Shown here piece by piece: positions 1 through 8,152 of a DNA stretch of 64,000 nucleotides; positions within the stretch are counted from its first letter, which is position 1, and each line of letters starts with the position of its first letter. Position numbers and translations under genes: made by a program. The DNA comes from Actinomycetes bacterium (GTDB lineage Bacteria > Actinomycetota > Acidimicrobiia > Acidimicrobiales > Microtrichaceae). Location of the stretch: NCBI GenBank assembly GCA_024222295.1, contig JAAEPF010000051.1:124001-188000 (forward strand), given 5' to 3'. Under the pieces are notes generated by a model that saw only the letters and a list, made by a program, of their open reading frames with translations, made no database searches and was not told the origin of the DNA.

Positions 1-698
1 GCGGACCTCGGTGCGCCACCAGTGCTGATGGTCGTGCCGTCGGCAAGTGCCACGTCCAGGCCCACGACCATGTCTTCGATCTTGCCGTAGCGGGTGGAGA
101 ACTGGCCTGCACCCCGGCAGGCCAGCCAGCCTCCGACCGTCGACAGGGTCATCGATTGCGGCCAGTGCCCGACGGTGAGTCCGTGCTGCCGGCGCAGATC
201 GTCCTCGAAGCGGTCACCGAAGGTGCCGGCGGCCACGTCGACGACCAGTGACTCGTCGTCGACCGAGCGGATGCCTGCCAGTCCGCACAGGTCGAGCACC
301 ACGCCGCCGAACACGGGCACCGAGCCGCCCAGCACCCCGGAGCGACCGGCGGCGGCGGTAACGGGCACGCCGGCTTCGTTGCAGGCGGCCAGGATCGCGG
401 CGACCTGATCGTCGGCATCCGGGCGCACGAGAACTGCGCCCCTGGCCGGAACCTTGCCATCGACCGCCCATGTCATTGCGAGCGGCCACCAGTCACGACT
501 GGCCTCGACCACAGCGGCGTCGTCGGAACTCACCGCGGCGCCGGTCCGTTCCAGGCGCGTCACGAGATTGTCGGGCACGTGCACGGCCGGGGTGGCGCTG
601 AGCGCTGCGGCGCCGGCCGCGCCACCTTCGATCGCAATGGGCGCAGTGGGCGCGCCGGGGCCGAGTTCGTGGGCGGGAAGTCCGGAGTCGTTGGCCAT
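1..698 (-). CDS. FAD-linked oxidase, AGPS/glycolate-oxidase type (3' end outside window)
   Basis: About 232 N-terminal residues are visible, starting at the ATG at 698. The protein has a PCMH-type FAD-binding domain: a segment reading RPDADDQVAAILAACNEAGV, then GRSGVLGGSVP, then GHWPQSMTLSTVGGWLACRG and TRYGKIEDMVVGLDVALADG. The last two match the alkyldihydroxyacetonephosphate synthase (AGPS)/D-lactate dehydrogenase branch of flavoenzymes. The substrate cannot be told because the C-terminal substrate domain lies beyond the window edge. It sits 19 bases downstream of glpD on the same strand and is probably cotranscribed with it, so a glycerol-phosphate or ether-lipid substrate is possible. 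That link is inference. Confidence 0.85.
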   Translation of the reverse strand, partial: MANDSGLPAHELGPGAPTAPIAIEGGAAGAAALSATPAVHVPDNLVTRLERTGAAVSSDDAAVVEASRDWWPLAMTWAVDGKVPARGAVLVRPDADDQVAAILAACNEAGVPVTAAAGRSGVLGGSVPVFGGVVLDLCGLAGIRSVDDESLVVDVAAGTFGDRFEDDLRRQHGLTVGHWPQSMTLSTVGGWLACRGAGQFSTRYGKIEDMVVGLDVALADGTTISTGGAPRS

Positions 699-717
699 CC
701 GCGAGACGCTACCGGCC

Positions 718-2421
718 TCAGGTGCCGACGAGGTCTGCCAGGTGGGTCTCGGGAAGCCCGCCGGCTTCGCGCTCGTGGTCAATGGACGCCAGATAGCCGG
801 CAACCTCGGCTTCCACACGGTCGGCGTCCCAACCGAGCTCGGCGCCCATCAGTTCGGCGGTGCGGCGGGCGGCCGCTGCGGAGTCGTCGCGCCCATAGAT
901 GCGTGCCCGGGTCCGGCGCGACAGCACGTCGTCGATGCTCTGCGCCATTTCGTGGCGCGCCGCGTAGACCGCCTCGGCGCACAGGTAGGGGAGACCGTTC
1001 ACCAAGGGCTCGCCGAGGCTGGGGTCCTGTTCGATCATCGCCATGAGCGCCCGGGCCTCGCCGCCGTAGCGGCCGCCCAGGTGCTCCAGAGCGCCCTTGT
1101 CGACCGACGGGAAGGCGCTCGTTGCCGAGTTGAGGGTGTCGTGGCCGGCCTTGCCGATGAGGGGCAGCCGCGCGGTCACCGAGTTCCCGTAGCCCGCGAA
1201 TCCGACGTCGCCGCTGAGGACCTCTTCGATCACCTCGTCGACTGCGTCCGATGCCATCTCGCGGTAGGTCGTGAGCTTGCCGCCGGTGATGGTCACGAGT
1301 CCGGAGTCCGAGCGCAGCACGCGGTGCATCCGGGAGAGGTCCGCCGTGCGGCCGCTCGAGGCCGACTTGACCAGTGGCCGCAGGCCGGCCCACGTGCCTA
1401 CGACGTCTTCGGTCGTGAGCGTGCCCTCGATGGAGAAGTTGATGGCATCGAGCAGGTATCGGACGTCGTCGGGGGTGCACTGCGGGTCATCGACCGGGCC
1501 CTCGTAGTCGGTGTCGGTCGTGCCGATGTAGGTGAGGCCCCCGTGTGGCACCACGAACACCGAGCGTCGGTCGCCGGGCACGGGCACGACCACGGCCACC
1601 TGGTTGCGTACCCGGTCCCAGGGCACGGAGATGTGGATGCCCTTGGCGGGGCGGATCGAGTCGGGGTTGTCGCCCTCGTCCTGCTCACGGATGTCGTCGA
1701 CCCACACGCCGGCGGCGTTGACCACCGCTCGGGTGTCGATGGTGAACTCCTCGTCGGCTCCGGGCCCGCTCGGACGAACGGTGACGCCGTTGATGCGGCC
1801 CTCGTCGTCCTTGCGGATACCCACCGCGGGTGTGCGGTTGGCGATGACGGCGCCATGTCCGAGCGATGCCGTGCGAAGCACGGTCAGCACGAGGCGGGCG
1901 TCGTCGACGGTGGCGTCGTAGTAGAGGTAGCTGGACACGAGCCGCTCGGTCGGCAGAGTCGGCATGTAGGTGAGTGTCTCGTCGCGGTCGAGGCGCTCGT
2001 GGAGCTTGCCGATGCGCCAGCCGCCCGTGAGGTCGTAGCCCCACATGGCGATCCCCAGCAGGCGCGAGATCTTCGCGGGGATCACCCCGCCCTTGCCGAA
2101 CATTGGAATGAGGAACGGGATGGTCTCGACGAGGTGCGGGGCGTTGCGAAGCATGCGGCGCCGTTCGCGCAATGCCTGGTAGACGAGGCCGACCTCTCCC
2201 TGCTGGAGGTAGCGAAGCCCGCCGTGGGCCAGCTTGGAGGACTTCGAAGAGGTGCCCTCAGCGAAGTCACCTGCTTCCACGAGGGCTGCCTTCATCCCGC
2301 GGGAGGCGGCGTCTAGGACCACGCCGGCGCCTGTGATCCCACCGCCCACGACGACGAGGTCGAACTTCTCTGACCTGAGCGCCTTGAGCGAGGCTTCGCG
2401 ATCGAACTTGGCTGTGCTCAC
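718..2421 (-). CDS. glpD: Glycerol-3-phosphate dehydrogenase, FAD-dependent
   Basis: 567 residues from a GTG at 2421. GlpD oxidises sn-glycerol-3-phosphate to dihydroxyacetone phosphate and passes electrons to the membrane quinone pool. The N-terminal dinucleotide fold reads VVVGGGITGAGVVLDAASRG, followed by GTSSKSSKLAHGGLRYLQQG, a GlpD family signature. The C-terminal region carries the usual helical cap domain (GGRYGGEARAL). The open frame runs upstream to 2505, but homology begins just after the GTG, and a -10 box (TATACT) ends 7 bases before it, which favours this start and a leaderless message. A 16-bp palindrome lies just upstream of the promoter. The AGPS-like oxidase gene follows in the same operon. 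Glycerol kinase is encoded at 19547-21049. Confidence 0.95.
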   Translation of the reverse strand: MSTAKFDREASLKALRSEKFDLVVVGGGITGAGVVLDAASRGMKAALVEAGDFAEGTSSKSSKLAHGGLRYLQQGEVGLVYQALRERRRMLRNAPHLVETIPFLIPMFGKGGVIPAKISRLLGIAMWGYDLTGGWRIGKLHERLDRDETLTYMPTLPTERLVSSYLYYDATVDDARLVLTVLRTASLGHGAVIANRTPAVGIRKDDEGRINGVTVRPSGPGADEEFTIDTRAVVNAAGVWVDDIREQDEGDNPDSIRPAKGIHISVPWDRVRNQVAVVVPVPGDRRSVFVVPHGGLTYIGTTDTDYEGPVDDPQCTPDDVRYLLDAINFSIEGTLTTEDVVGTWAGLRPLVKSASSGRTADLSRMHRVLRSDSGLVTITGGKLTTYREMASDAVDEVIEEVLSGDVGFAGYGNSVTARLPLIGKAGHDTLNSATSAFPSVDKGALEHLGGRYGGEARALMAMIEQDPSLGEPLVNGLPYLCAEAVYAARHEMAQSIDDVLSRRTRARIYGRDDSAAAARRTAELMGAELGWDADRVEAEVAGYLASIDHEREAGGLPETHLADLVGT

Positions 2422-2428
2422 CGATGTC

Positions 2429-2434
2429 AGTATA
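2429..2434 (-). promoter_or_regulatory. -10 box of glpD (leaderless)
   Basis: TATACT on the minus strand, ending 7 bases before the GTG of glpD. No Shine-Dalgarno is seen, so the transcript probably begins at or next to the start codon. Confidence 0.65.
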
Positions 2435-2443
2435 GGCACTGAA

Positions 2444-2459
2444 GTTACCGCTCGGTAAC
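2444..2459. promoter_or_regulatory. Palindromic operator upstream of glpD
   Basis: GTTACCGCTCGGTAAC is a perfect inverted repeat with 7-base arms around CT. It lies 9 bases upstream of the glpD -10 box, over the spacer and -35 region, where a repressor would block polymerase. The core ACCGCTCGGT is identical to that of the palindrome in front of the tetR gene at 18807-18824. Confidence 0.6.
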
Positions 2460-2520
2460 CACGGCCACGGCCCGCGTCCATGCCATGGCGGGGCGCGGCG
2501 CCCAACGGGCGCGCGACCGC

Positions 2521-2526
2521 CTACGA
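2521..2526 (+). promoter_or_regulatory. Possible -10 box for the rubrerythrin operon
   Basis: TACGAT about 85 bases upstream of the rubrerythrin ATG. It matches the TAnnnT form seen elsewhere in the window but has no obvious -35. It would give a leader with a Shine-Dalgarno (AAGGA near 2599). Confidence 0.35.
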
Positions 2527-2611
2527 TGACGTTTCGCGCAAGTCGCTGCGCAGGCAGGCGGTCGGCGAACGCCGGCCGCGACAACACCGATCCAGCTAAG
2601 GATGGAACTCA

Positions 2612-3031
2612 ATGCCAGAACTGAAGGGCTCACAGACAGAGGCGAACCTCAAGGAGGCCTTCGCCGGCGAGAGCCAGGCGAACCGCCGCTACCTCTACTT
2701 CGCGCAGAAGGCGGACGTCGAGGGCTACCCCGACGTCGCAGCGCTGTTCCGCAGCGTGGCCGAGGGTGAAACCGGCCATGCGTTCGGGCACTTCGACTTC
2801 CTCGCCGAGACTGGCGACCCCGCCACAGGCGAGCCGGTCGGCCCCACCGACGACAACCTTCGATCGGCCATCGCAGGTGAGACATACGAGTACACCGAGA
2901 TGTACCCCGGGTTCTCCAAGACCGCCCGCGAGGAGGGCTTCGAAGAGGTCGCCGAATGGCTCGAGACGCTGGCACGCGCAGAGAAGTCGCATGCCGGCCG
3001 CTTCGGCGAGGGCCTCGAGTCCATCTCCTGA
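2612..3031 (+). CDS. Rubrerythrin-family diiron protein
   Basis: 139 residues. The ferritin-like four-helix diiron fold shows the expected ligand motifs: [16 protein letters not shown] near residues 19-34, [11 protein letters not shown] near 50-60, [14 protein letters not shown] near 88-101 and [11 protein letters not shown] near 122-132, each with the Glu or ExxH residues that bind iron. There is no C-terminal rubredoxin domain (no CxxC pair), so it needs an outside electron donor. Members reduce hydrogen peroxide or act in oxidative stress. The CCG iron-sulfur protein and DUF3501 gene that follow form a recurring cassette with this rubrerythrin type, and the iron-sulfur protein is a possible partner (inference). 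The ATG has a Shine-Dalgarno. Confidence 0.93.
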   Translation: MPELKGSQTEANLKEAFAGESQANRRYLYFAQKADVEGYPDVAALFRSVAEGETGHAFGHFDFLAETGDPATGEPVGPTDDNLRSAIAGETYEYTEMYPGFSKTAREEGFEEVAEWLETLARAEKSHAGRFGEGLESIS

Positions 3032-3050
3032 CCGGTCCTGCACCGCTGCG

Positions 3051-3083
3051 GGAAGGGTTGCTGCACCAAGCAGCACCCTTTCC
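3051..3083 (+). terminator. Hairpin after rubrerythrin
   Basis: Arms GGAAGGGTTGCTGC (3051-3064) and GCAGCACCCTTTCC (3070-3083) pair almost fully, with one bulge in each arm and a 5-base loop. No T-run follows. It may be a transcript-end stabiliser or partial terminator that favours rubrerythrin over the genes downstream. Confidence 0.55.
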
Positions 3084-3124
3084 GCGCCGGGCCGCGGCGG
3101 TGCCATGCACGCGGAGCTGAATTG

Positions 3125-4462
3125 ATGACCACATACGACCCGTTCCACCCGCGGTACTTCGACGAGGCCGACCTGCGCGGAGAGCTCACCCGTGTGTACG
3201 ACCTGTGCCACGGCTGCCGTCTGTGCTTCAAGTTCTGCTCGTCGTTCCCGACGCTGTTCGCGTTCATCGACGCGCACGACGACCAGGACGCGGCGCGACT
3301 CACCGCGGCGCAGCAGGACCAGGTGGTCGACGAGTGCTTCCAGTGCAAGCTCTGCTACGTCAACTGCCCGTACACACCGGGCCAGCACGAGTGGGAGCTC
3401 GATTTCCCGCGTCTCATGATGCGGGCCGACCAGGTGCTCTTCCGCACCCGCAAGCGGTCCCTGCGCACCCGCCTCACCGACGCAGCCCTCGGGCACACCG
3501 ACCTGACGGGCAAGGTCGGCTCTGCGCTGGCTCCGGTGGTCAACAAGGCCATCGACGTGCCTGACTCCGGTCCGCGGCGGGCCATGCAGGCGACGACGGG
3601 CATATCGGCGGAACGGATCCTGCCGCCGTACAAGCGCGAGCGATTCAGCACGTGGTTCCGGCGCCACAAGCCGAGGGTCGTGCGGCCCGAGCCCCGCGGC
3701 AAGGTGGCTCTGTTCCCGACATGCCTCGTGGAGTACCAGGACACGTCCACGGGCAAGGACCTCGTGGCGGTCTATGAGCACAACGGCATCGGGTGTGAGC
3801 TCCCCGAGGGCCAGCAGTGTTGTGGGGCCCCGGTGCTGCACCAGGGCGACACCGAAGGCTTCGCCAGGGCAGCGCGCAACAACATCGAGGTGCTGGCTCG
3901 GTGGATCCGCAACAAGCGCGGCCACGGCGAGGATCCGGCAGTGGTGGTCCCCCAGCCGACATGTGGCTATGTGCTCAAGAACGACTACGTCGACTACGTC
4001 GGCGGTCCCGATGCCGACCTCGTGGCGGAGCACACCTACGACGCCGCCGAGTACCTCATGAAGGTGCACAAGGACGACAAGGCAGCCGGCGGCGACGGGC
4101 TGGCCACCGACTTCGACGGCAGCGTGCCCGAGACGACCACCTACCACGCGCCCTGCCATCTCCGGGCGCAGAACATAGGGCTCAAGAGCCGCGACCTGCT
4201 GAAGCTGACCGGCACCAGGATCACGTTGGTGGCCGAGTGCTCCGGCATCGACGGCACCTGGGGCTTGCGCGAGGAGAACATCGAGGCCAGCCGGAAGGTC
4301 GCCCGCAAGATGGCCTCGGGCATCGAGGCAGCGCAGAGTGAGGTCGTGGCCGGCGACTGTTCGCTGGCCAACGGCGGCATCCGCCTCGAGACCGGCACCG
4401 ACCCGGTGCATCCCATCACGCTCATGGCGCGTGCATACGGCATCGAGGGAGACGATGGCTGA
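3125..4462 (+). CDS. CCG-domain iron-sulfur oxidoreductase (GlpC/HdrD-like)
   Basis: 445 residues from the ATG at 3125, chosen over an adjoining in-frame TTG at 3122 because GGAG at 3113-3116 sits 8 bases before it. The N-terminal ferredoxin-type region has two cysteine clusters, [11 protein letters not shown] and [11 protein letters not shown], each suited to a [4Fe-4S] cluster. The rest holds two CCG domains, seen as the CCGAP segment ([14 protein letters not shown]) and [10 protein letters not shown]. This is the layout of GlpC, of heterodisulfide reductase D and of glycolate oxidase iron-sulfur subunits. It probably carries electrons between a quinone or flavoprotein and a partner. The flanking rubrerythrin and DUF3501 genes suggest a peroxide or redox role rather than GlpABC respiration. 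The next start overlaps this stop. Confidence 0.88.
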   Translation: MTTYDPFHPRYFDEADLRGELTRVYDLCHGCRLCFKFCSSFPTLFAFIDAHDDQDAARLTAAQQDQVVDECFQCKLCYVNCPYTPGQHEWELDFPRLMMRADQVLFRTRKRSLRTRLTDAALGHTDLTGKVGSALAPVVNKAIDVPDSGPRRAMQATTGISAERILPPYKRERFSTWFRRHKPRVVRPEPRGKVALFPTCLVEYQDTSTGKDLVAVYEHNGIGCELPEGQQCCGAPVLHQGDTEGFARAARNNIEVLARWIRNKRGHGEDPAVVVPQPTCGYVLKNDYVDYVGGPDADLVAEHTYDAAEYLMKVHKDDKAAGGDGLATDFDGSVPETTTYHAPCHLRAQNIGLKSRDLLKLTGTRITLVAECSGIDGTWGLREENIEASRKVARKMASGIEAAQSEVVAGDCSLANGGIRLETGTDPVHPITLMARAYGIEGDDG

Positions 4463-5058
4463 TGGGTGAAGTCAACCGCCTCAACCTCGGCGACATCTCT
4501 GACCTGCGCGAGTACGAGCGCACGCGCGATGAGGCGATAGCGCGCATCATCGCGCTGAAGAAGAACCGCCGCCCCCAGGTCGGGCCGTTCATCTCACTGT
4601 TGTTCGACAACCGCGACACGATCCTGTCGCAGATCCACGAGATGGCCCGCGCGGAGCGAATCCTCACCGACGAGGGCCTGCAGGTGCAGCTGGACACCTA
4701 CAACCCGCTGATTCCCGACCCCGGAACCCTGTCGGCGACGATGCTCATCGAGCTGACCGATGAATGGGAGTTGCGCGAGTGGCTGCCCCGGTTGGTGGGG
4801 ATCGAGACCCATGTGGTGATCGAGTCCGCCGGCGACAGCATCCGCTGCGTGGTCGACGAAGCCCATGAAGGGCAGTTGACGCGCGAAGACGTCACCGCGG
4901 CGGTGCACTTCATCCGCTTCGAGCTGACCCCGCAGCAGGTGCAGCAGTGGGGTGACACCGCGGTCGTGGTTCACATCGACCATCCCGAGTACGACCACTC
5001 GGTCACACTTCCCACCGCAATCGTCGAGGAGCTTGGTCGCGACCTCACCGGGGTCTGA
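4462..5058 (+). CDS. DUF3501 family protein
   Basis: 198 residues. The ATG overlaps the TGA of the iron-sulfur gene, so the two are translationally coupled. The sequence is soluble and lacks cysteines, membrane segments or a known catalytic motif. The N-terminal part is typical of the family (LGDISDLREYERTRDEAIAR, then GPFISLLFDNRDTI). DUF3501 proteins recur next to a rubrerythrin and a CCG iron-sulfur protein in several phyla, which argues for a shared function, but none is established. The gene ends the cassette. The whiB promoter begins about 95 bases later. Confidence 0.85.
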   Translation: MGEVNRLNLGDISDLREYERTRDEAIARIIALKKNRRPQVGPFISLLFDNRDTILSQIHEMARAERILTDEGLQVQLDTYNPLIPDPGTLSATMLIELTDEWELREWLPRLVGIETHVVIESAGDSIRCVVDEAHEGQLTREDVTAAVHFIRFELTPQQVQQWGDTAVVVHIDHPEYDHSVTLPTAIVEELGRDLTGV

Positions 5059-5152
5059 TCCTCGCGACCAACGCGTAGAGGGGTAATCCGGCCCGAAAAC
5101 CGACGCCTTTCGCGCGGGCTGTGGTGAAGCTGAGCCGGTCGGGGGAACCACT

Positions 5153-5181
5153 TTGTCAACGCGATGGGACTTGGGCAGTAT
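5153..5181 (+). promoter_or_regulatory. whiB promoter (-35 and -10)
   Basis: TTGTCA at 5153-5158 and CAGTAT at 5176-5181 are 17 bases apart, the cleanest two-box promoter in the window. The -10 ends 9 bases before the ATG at 5191, so the message is leaderless or nearly so. Confidence 0.65.
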
Positions 5182-5190
5182 GGCGCCCGT

Positions 5191-5460
5191 ATGACACCCC
5201 CGACGACCGCCCCGCCCTGGGCTGCCACCGCCGCGTGCAAGGGACTCGATCCCGGCATCTTCTACCCAGCCGACGAAGAAGAGGCGGAAGCCGCCAAGGA
5301 AGTCTGTGGGCAGTGCCCGGTGCAGGAGACCTGCCTGGAGCACGCCATCGAGCGCCGTGAGCACAACGGCGTGTGGGGCGGAGCGACCGAGCGGGAGCGT
5401 CAACGCATCATCCGGCGCAGGCGTCGCCAGCGCAGCCTCGCTCGGGCCGCGGCTTCCTGA
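5191..5460 (+). CDS. WhiB-family iron-sulfur transcription factor
   Basis: 89 residues from the ATG at 5191. An in-frame ATG at 5164 would add 9 residues but would lie upstream of the predicted promoter. Four cysteines at about 16, 39, 42 and 48 (C-X22-C-X2-C-X5-C) bind the [4Fe-4S] cluster of Wbl proteins. GVWGG at 60-64 is the family beta-turn, and the tail from ERERQRIIRRRRRQR is strongly basic and would contact DNA. Wbl proteins occur in actinobacteria and bind the sigma factor of RNA polymerase to control division, redox or developmental genes. The short length and the position of the motifs resemble WhiB1/WhiB2 types, but the subfamily is not certain. Confidence 0.93.
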   Translation: MTPPTTAPPWAATAACKGLDPGIFYPADEEEAEAAKEVCGQCPVQETCLEHAIERREHNGVWGGATERERQRIIRRRRRQRSLARAAAS

Positions 5461-5471
5461 GTCACAACACC

Positions 5472-5485
5472 GGGCCCTAGGGCCC
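5472..5485. repeat. 14-bp perfect palindrome between whiB and trpD
   Basis: GGGCCCTAGGGCCC starts 11 bases after the whiB stop. It has no loop bases, so it makes a poor RNA hairpin. It may be a protein-binding site or part of a weak terminator. Confidence 0.4.
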
Positions 5486-5541
5486 TTCCAGTCCATGGGC
5501 CGAAGTCCGATCCGGCCCGCACCTGATCGAGGGATTGCCAG

Positions 5542-6621
5542 ATGGGGGACTTTGCAGCAGCCGGGGCCTGGCCGGGAGTGCTCGGTCGCGTTGCCGGTGG
5601 CGATGAGCTGACCGAATCCGAGGCGCGGGGCGCCATGGAGCGCATCCTCTCCGGCGAGGCAACTGCGGTGCAGATGGCGGGCTTCCTCATGGCCCTGCGC
5701 ACTCGTGGCGAGACACCGGGCGAGGTCGCGGGCTTCGTCGCAGCGATGCAGGATGCCGCTGCGCCCCTGGAGCTGCCGGATCCCGGCGCAACACTCGACC
5801 TGGTCGGCACCGGCGGATCGAAGGCGCTCAGCGGTGGAGCGTTCAACGTCTCGACCATGGCGAGCGTCGTCGCCGCAGCCGCGGGAGCGACCGTCTGCAA
5901 GCACGGCAACCGCAAGGCCTCCTCCACGTCGGGAAGCACGGACCTTCTCGAAGCCCTGGGAGTGGAGGTCGAGCTCGACGGTGCCGGGGTCGCCGCCTGC
6001 GTGCGCGACTCCGGTGTGGGGTTTGCGTTCGCACGCATGTTCCACCCCGCGATGCGCCACGCTGCACCGGTACGCGCCGAACTCGGTGTGCCGACGGTAT
6101 TCAACCTGCTGGGTCCACTGTCGCACCCCGGCCGGGTCGGCCATCAGGTGATCGGCGTGTCCGACGCGGGTCGCGTCGAACTCGTCGCCGGTGCCCTGCA
6201 GCGCCGGGGAACAACCCGGTCGTGGGTGGTGCATGGCAACGACGGCCTCGACGAGCTCACGACGACCGACGCCACGATCGTGGTCGAGGTGACGGGGTCG
6301 GAGGTCACCGGTCGTTTCCAGGTGACTCCCGAACAGGTCGGGCTTCAGCGGGCGACGCTCGGCGACATCTCGGTGGGTGACCCGTCGCGCAACGCGCACG
6401 CCGCCAACGCCATGCTCGAAGGCGAGCAGGGACCGGTGCGCGACATGGTCGCGCTGAACGCGGCTGCCGGCCTGGTGGTCACGGGCATTGCGGACGATCT
6501 CGAAGCAGGGGTCGCCAGGGTGTCCGAGGCCATCGACAAGGGTCAGGCTGCAGCGGTGCTCGGCAAGCTCGTTGCAGCCAGTCGCGCCATCACCCACGCC
6601 GAGGCCGACGACGCGATCTGA
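5542..6621 (+). CDS. trpD: Anthranilate phosphoribosyltransferase
   Basis: 359 residues. TrpD joins anthranilate to phosphoribosyl pyrophosphate in tryptophan synthesis. The phosphate-binding loop reads LVGTGGS at residues 87-93, followed by NVST at 102-105 and KHGNRKASSTSGSTDLLEAL from 120, all of which bind PRPP in this family. The last residue of the usual GTGGD motif is Ser here, and the loop after it (KALSGGAF) is longer than usual. The GAGGG Shine-Dalgarno lies 9 bases before the ATG. No other trp gene is adjacent, so the pathway is scattered. The gene converges on the exonuclease gene with only about 15 bases between the two stop codons. Confidence 0.95.
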   Translation: MGDFAAAGAWPGVLGRVAGGDELTESEARGAMERILSGEATAVQMAGFLMALRTRGETPGEVAGFVAAMQDAAAPLELPDPGATLDLVGTGGSKALSGGAFNVSTMASVVAAAAGATVCKHGNRKASSTSGSTDLLEALGVEVELDGAGVAACVRDSGVGFAFARMFHPAMRHAAPVRAELGVPTVFNLLGPLSHPGRVGHQVIGVSDAGRVELVAGALQRRGTTRSWVVHGNDGLDELTTTDATIVVEVTGSEVTGRFQVTPEQVGLQRATLGDISVGDPSRNAHAANAMLEGEQGPVRDMVALNAAAGLVVTGIADDLEAGVARVSEAIDKGQAAAVLGKLVAASRAITHAEADDAI

Positions 6622-6636
6622 GCAGCGGCACGCACA

Positions 6637-8025
6637 TCACAGGTCCAGCGCGATGTCGCCGCTGGCATGCTCCACCGCCAGGTCGGACGCGTGGTGGTCG
6701 ATCCAGTCGAGCACGGTGTCCAGTTCCATCGCGAGGCTCAACGGAAGCAGGGCCGCCGGGCCTTGTGGTGTGGGCGGTGTCATCTCCACCGGATGCTCAC
6801 CGAGCCCGTCGGGCCCTGAGGTGAGGGTGAGGATGCCACGCTCGAACGTGTGGCGGGCGCGGGCCTGGTCCCGCAACACCAGCCGGTCGCAACCCAGCAG
6901 GGCGTTGCGTCTGCTCACCTGGCGCATTGCTGCGACGCGCTGCAACACCGGGTCGGTGTGAGGGGCGAGCGGCTCGCGGACGGGTCCGATCGACCGGCGA
7001 CCGCCAAGAGGCTTCCTGGTGCGCTGGACCCTTGCGGATCCGGCTGACCATGTCAGGTACCGGGCGCCCTCCTCGGCTGAACGGTCGTTGTGCGGAGGGC
7101 AGAGGTGGTCCACCAGGCGACGCTGTAGCACCAGTGCCTCGATCATCGAGCTGCACTTCTTGTGGTCCATGCTCCGGGTGGGCCCCAGCATCTGTGGCAC
7201 CGCGGTCCGCCCGTTGTGTTGGAAGTGGGCCCGGGCGGTCGCCCGCACATCGGCTCCCGCGCCCACGAACAGCACCCGGGCGTGGCGGTCACGCAACAGG
7301 TATACCCCGGGGCTCCTGGGCAACCTGGATGTGAGCCTGAGCTTCTCGGCCTGGGGGTGCCGCGCCAGCGCCGGGAGGGTCCGGAGGTCTTCGAGGTCGG
7401 CCACGGCCATGCCCGCTGCGCGCTCCAGCAGCAAGTGGAGCAGGTCAGCTGTTGCAAGGGCGTCGTCGAGGGCCCTGTGGTTGGGCGCGTGGTCGAGTTC
7501 CAGACCTGCCGCCAGGGTGCCCAGGCGATGGTCGGGGCAGTCGTCGGCGAACAGCCTGCGCGACAGCATCAGGGTGTCGAGCGTCGCCAGCGGGGCAACG
7601 GCGTACCCGGCGCGCTCGAGCGCGGCGCCGACGAAGGCAGCGTCGAAGCCCACGTTGTGGCCCACGAACACGACATCGCGAAGCGGTGTGCCGAGGAACT
7701 CCAGGAACGATGCCAGCACCGGTTCGATTCGCGGCGCCTTGGTGATCATGGCAGAGGTGACTCCCGTGAGGGTGGTCACCGTGGCCGGGATCGCACGCCC
7801 GGGGTTGACCAGCGGGGAGAACGTGCCTACCTGCTTGCCACCCCTCACCTTGACGGCGCCCAACTCCGCAATCAGGTCGGTGCCGGGGGAGGTGCCGGTG
7901 GTTTCGACGTCGACCACCACGAAGGTGCACTGGTGAAGTGCCGGTGGAGGGTGAACGGGTGGTCGGGACTGGCGGGGCACCACCAGAGCCTGTCGAACGC
8001 ACGTTCGAAGGTCAAGGGCCCGCAC
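6637..8025 (-). CDS. DEDDh 3'-5' exonuclease fused to a UvrC-type GIY-YIG domain
   Basis: 462 residues from a GTG at 8025. Later GTGs at 7983 and 7980 are also possible, and the open frame reaches 8247. The N-terminal half is a DnaQ-like exonuclease: VVVDVETTG (Asp, Glu), VGHNVGFDAAFV (Asp) and HAPNHRALDDALATADLL (His, Asp) supply the DEDDh residues. The second half begins SRLPRSPGVYLLRDRHARVL, with GVY and FVG in place of GIY and YIG, matching the UvrC N-terminal nuclease domain. The C-terminal 200 residues are not recognised. The same fusion is known in mycobacteria, where its role in DNA repair is unclear. No UvrB-binding or HhH domain is seen. Confidence 0.9.
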   Translation of the reverse strand: MRALDLRTCVRQALVVPRQSRPPVHPPPALHQCTFVVVDVETTGTSPGTDLIAELGAVKVRGGKQVGTFSPLVNPGRAIPATVTTLTGVTSAMITKAPRIEPVLASFLEFLGTPLRDVVFVGHNVGFDAAFVGAALERAGYAVAPLATLDTLMLSRRLFADDCPDHRLGTLAAGLELDHAPNHRALDDALATADLLHLLLERAAGMAVADLEDLRTLPALARHPQAEKLRLTSRLPRSPGVYLLRDRHARVLFVGAGADVRATARAHFQHNGRTAVPQMLGPTRSMDHKKCSSMIEALVLQRRLVDHLCPPHNDRSAEEGARYLTWSAGSARVQRTRKPLGGRRSIGPVREPLAPHTDPVLQRVAAMRQVSRRNALLGCDRLVLRDQARARHTFERGILTLTSGPDGLGEHPVEMTPPTPQGPAALLPLSLAMELDTVLDWIDHHASDLAVEHASGDIALDL

Positions 8026-8140
8026 CCGCGGCGTTCCCGGCAGCGCCGGGGTTGCTGCGGTCGAGCTGGGTCCGCTCGACGGCGCGGCTGCGGGCGCCGA
8101 CAGGGCAAAAGGGGGGTCACCAACGCAGCTGTGGGGGGTG

Positions 8141-8146
8141 CACAAT
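8141..8146 (+). promoter_or_regulatory. -10 box of the zinc-ribbon gene (leaderless)
   Basis: CACAAT ends 6 bases before the ATG at 8153. The same hexamer with the same spacing precedes queG. Confidence 0.5.
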
Positions 8147-8152
8147 GTTGCG

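Noticed and set aside
454-2316. Long plus-strand open frame opposite glpD
   Set aside because: It is a mirror of glpD, made by high GC at third positions. No start signal and no protein family.
4594-6597. Long minus-strand open frame opposite DUF3501, whiB and trpD
   Set aside because: Crosses three well-supported genes, low complexity, no homology.
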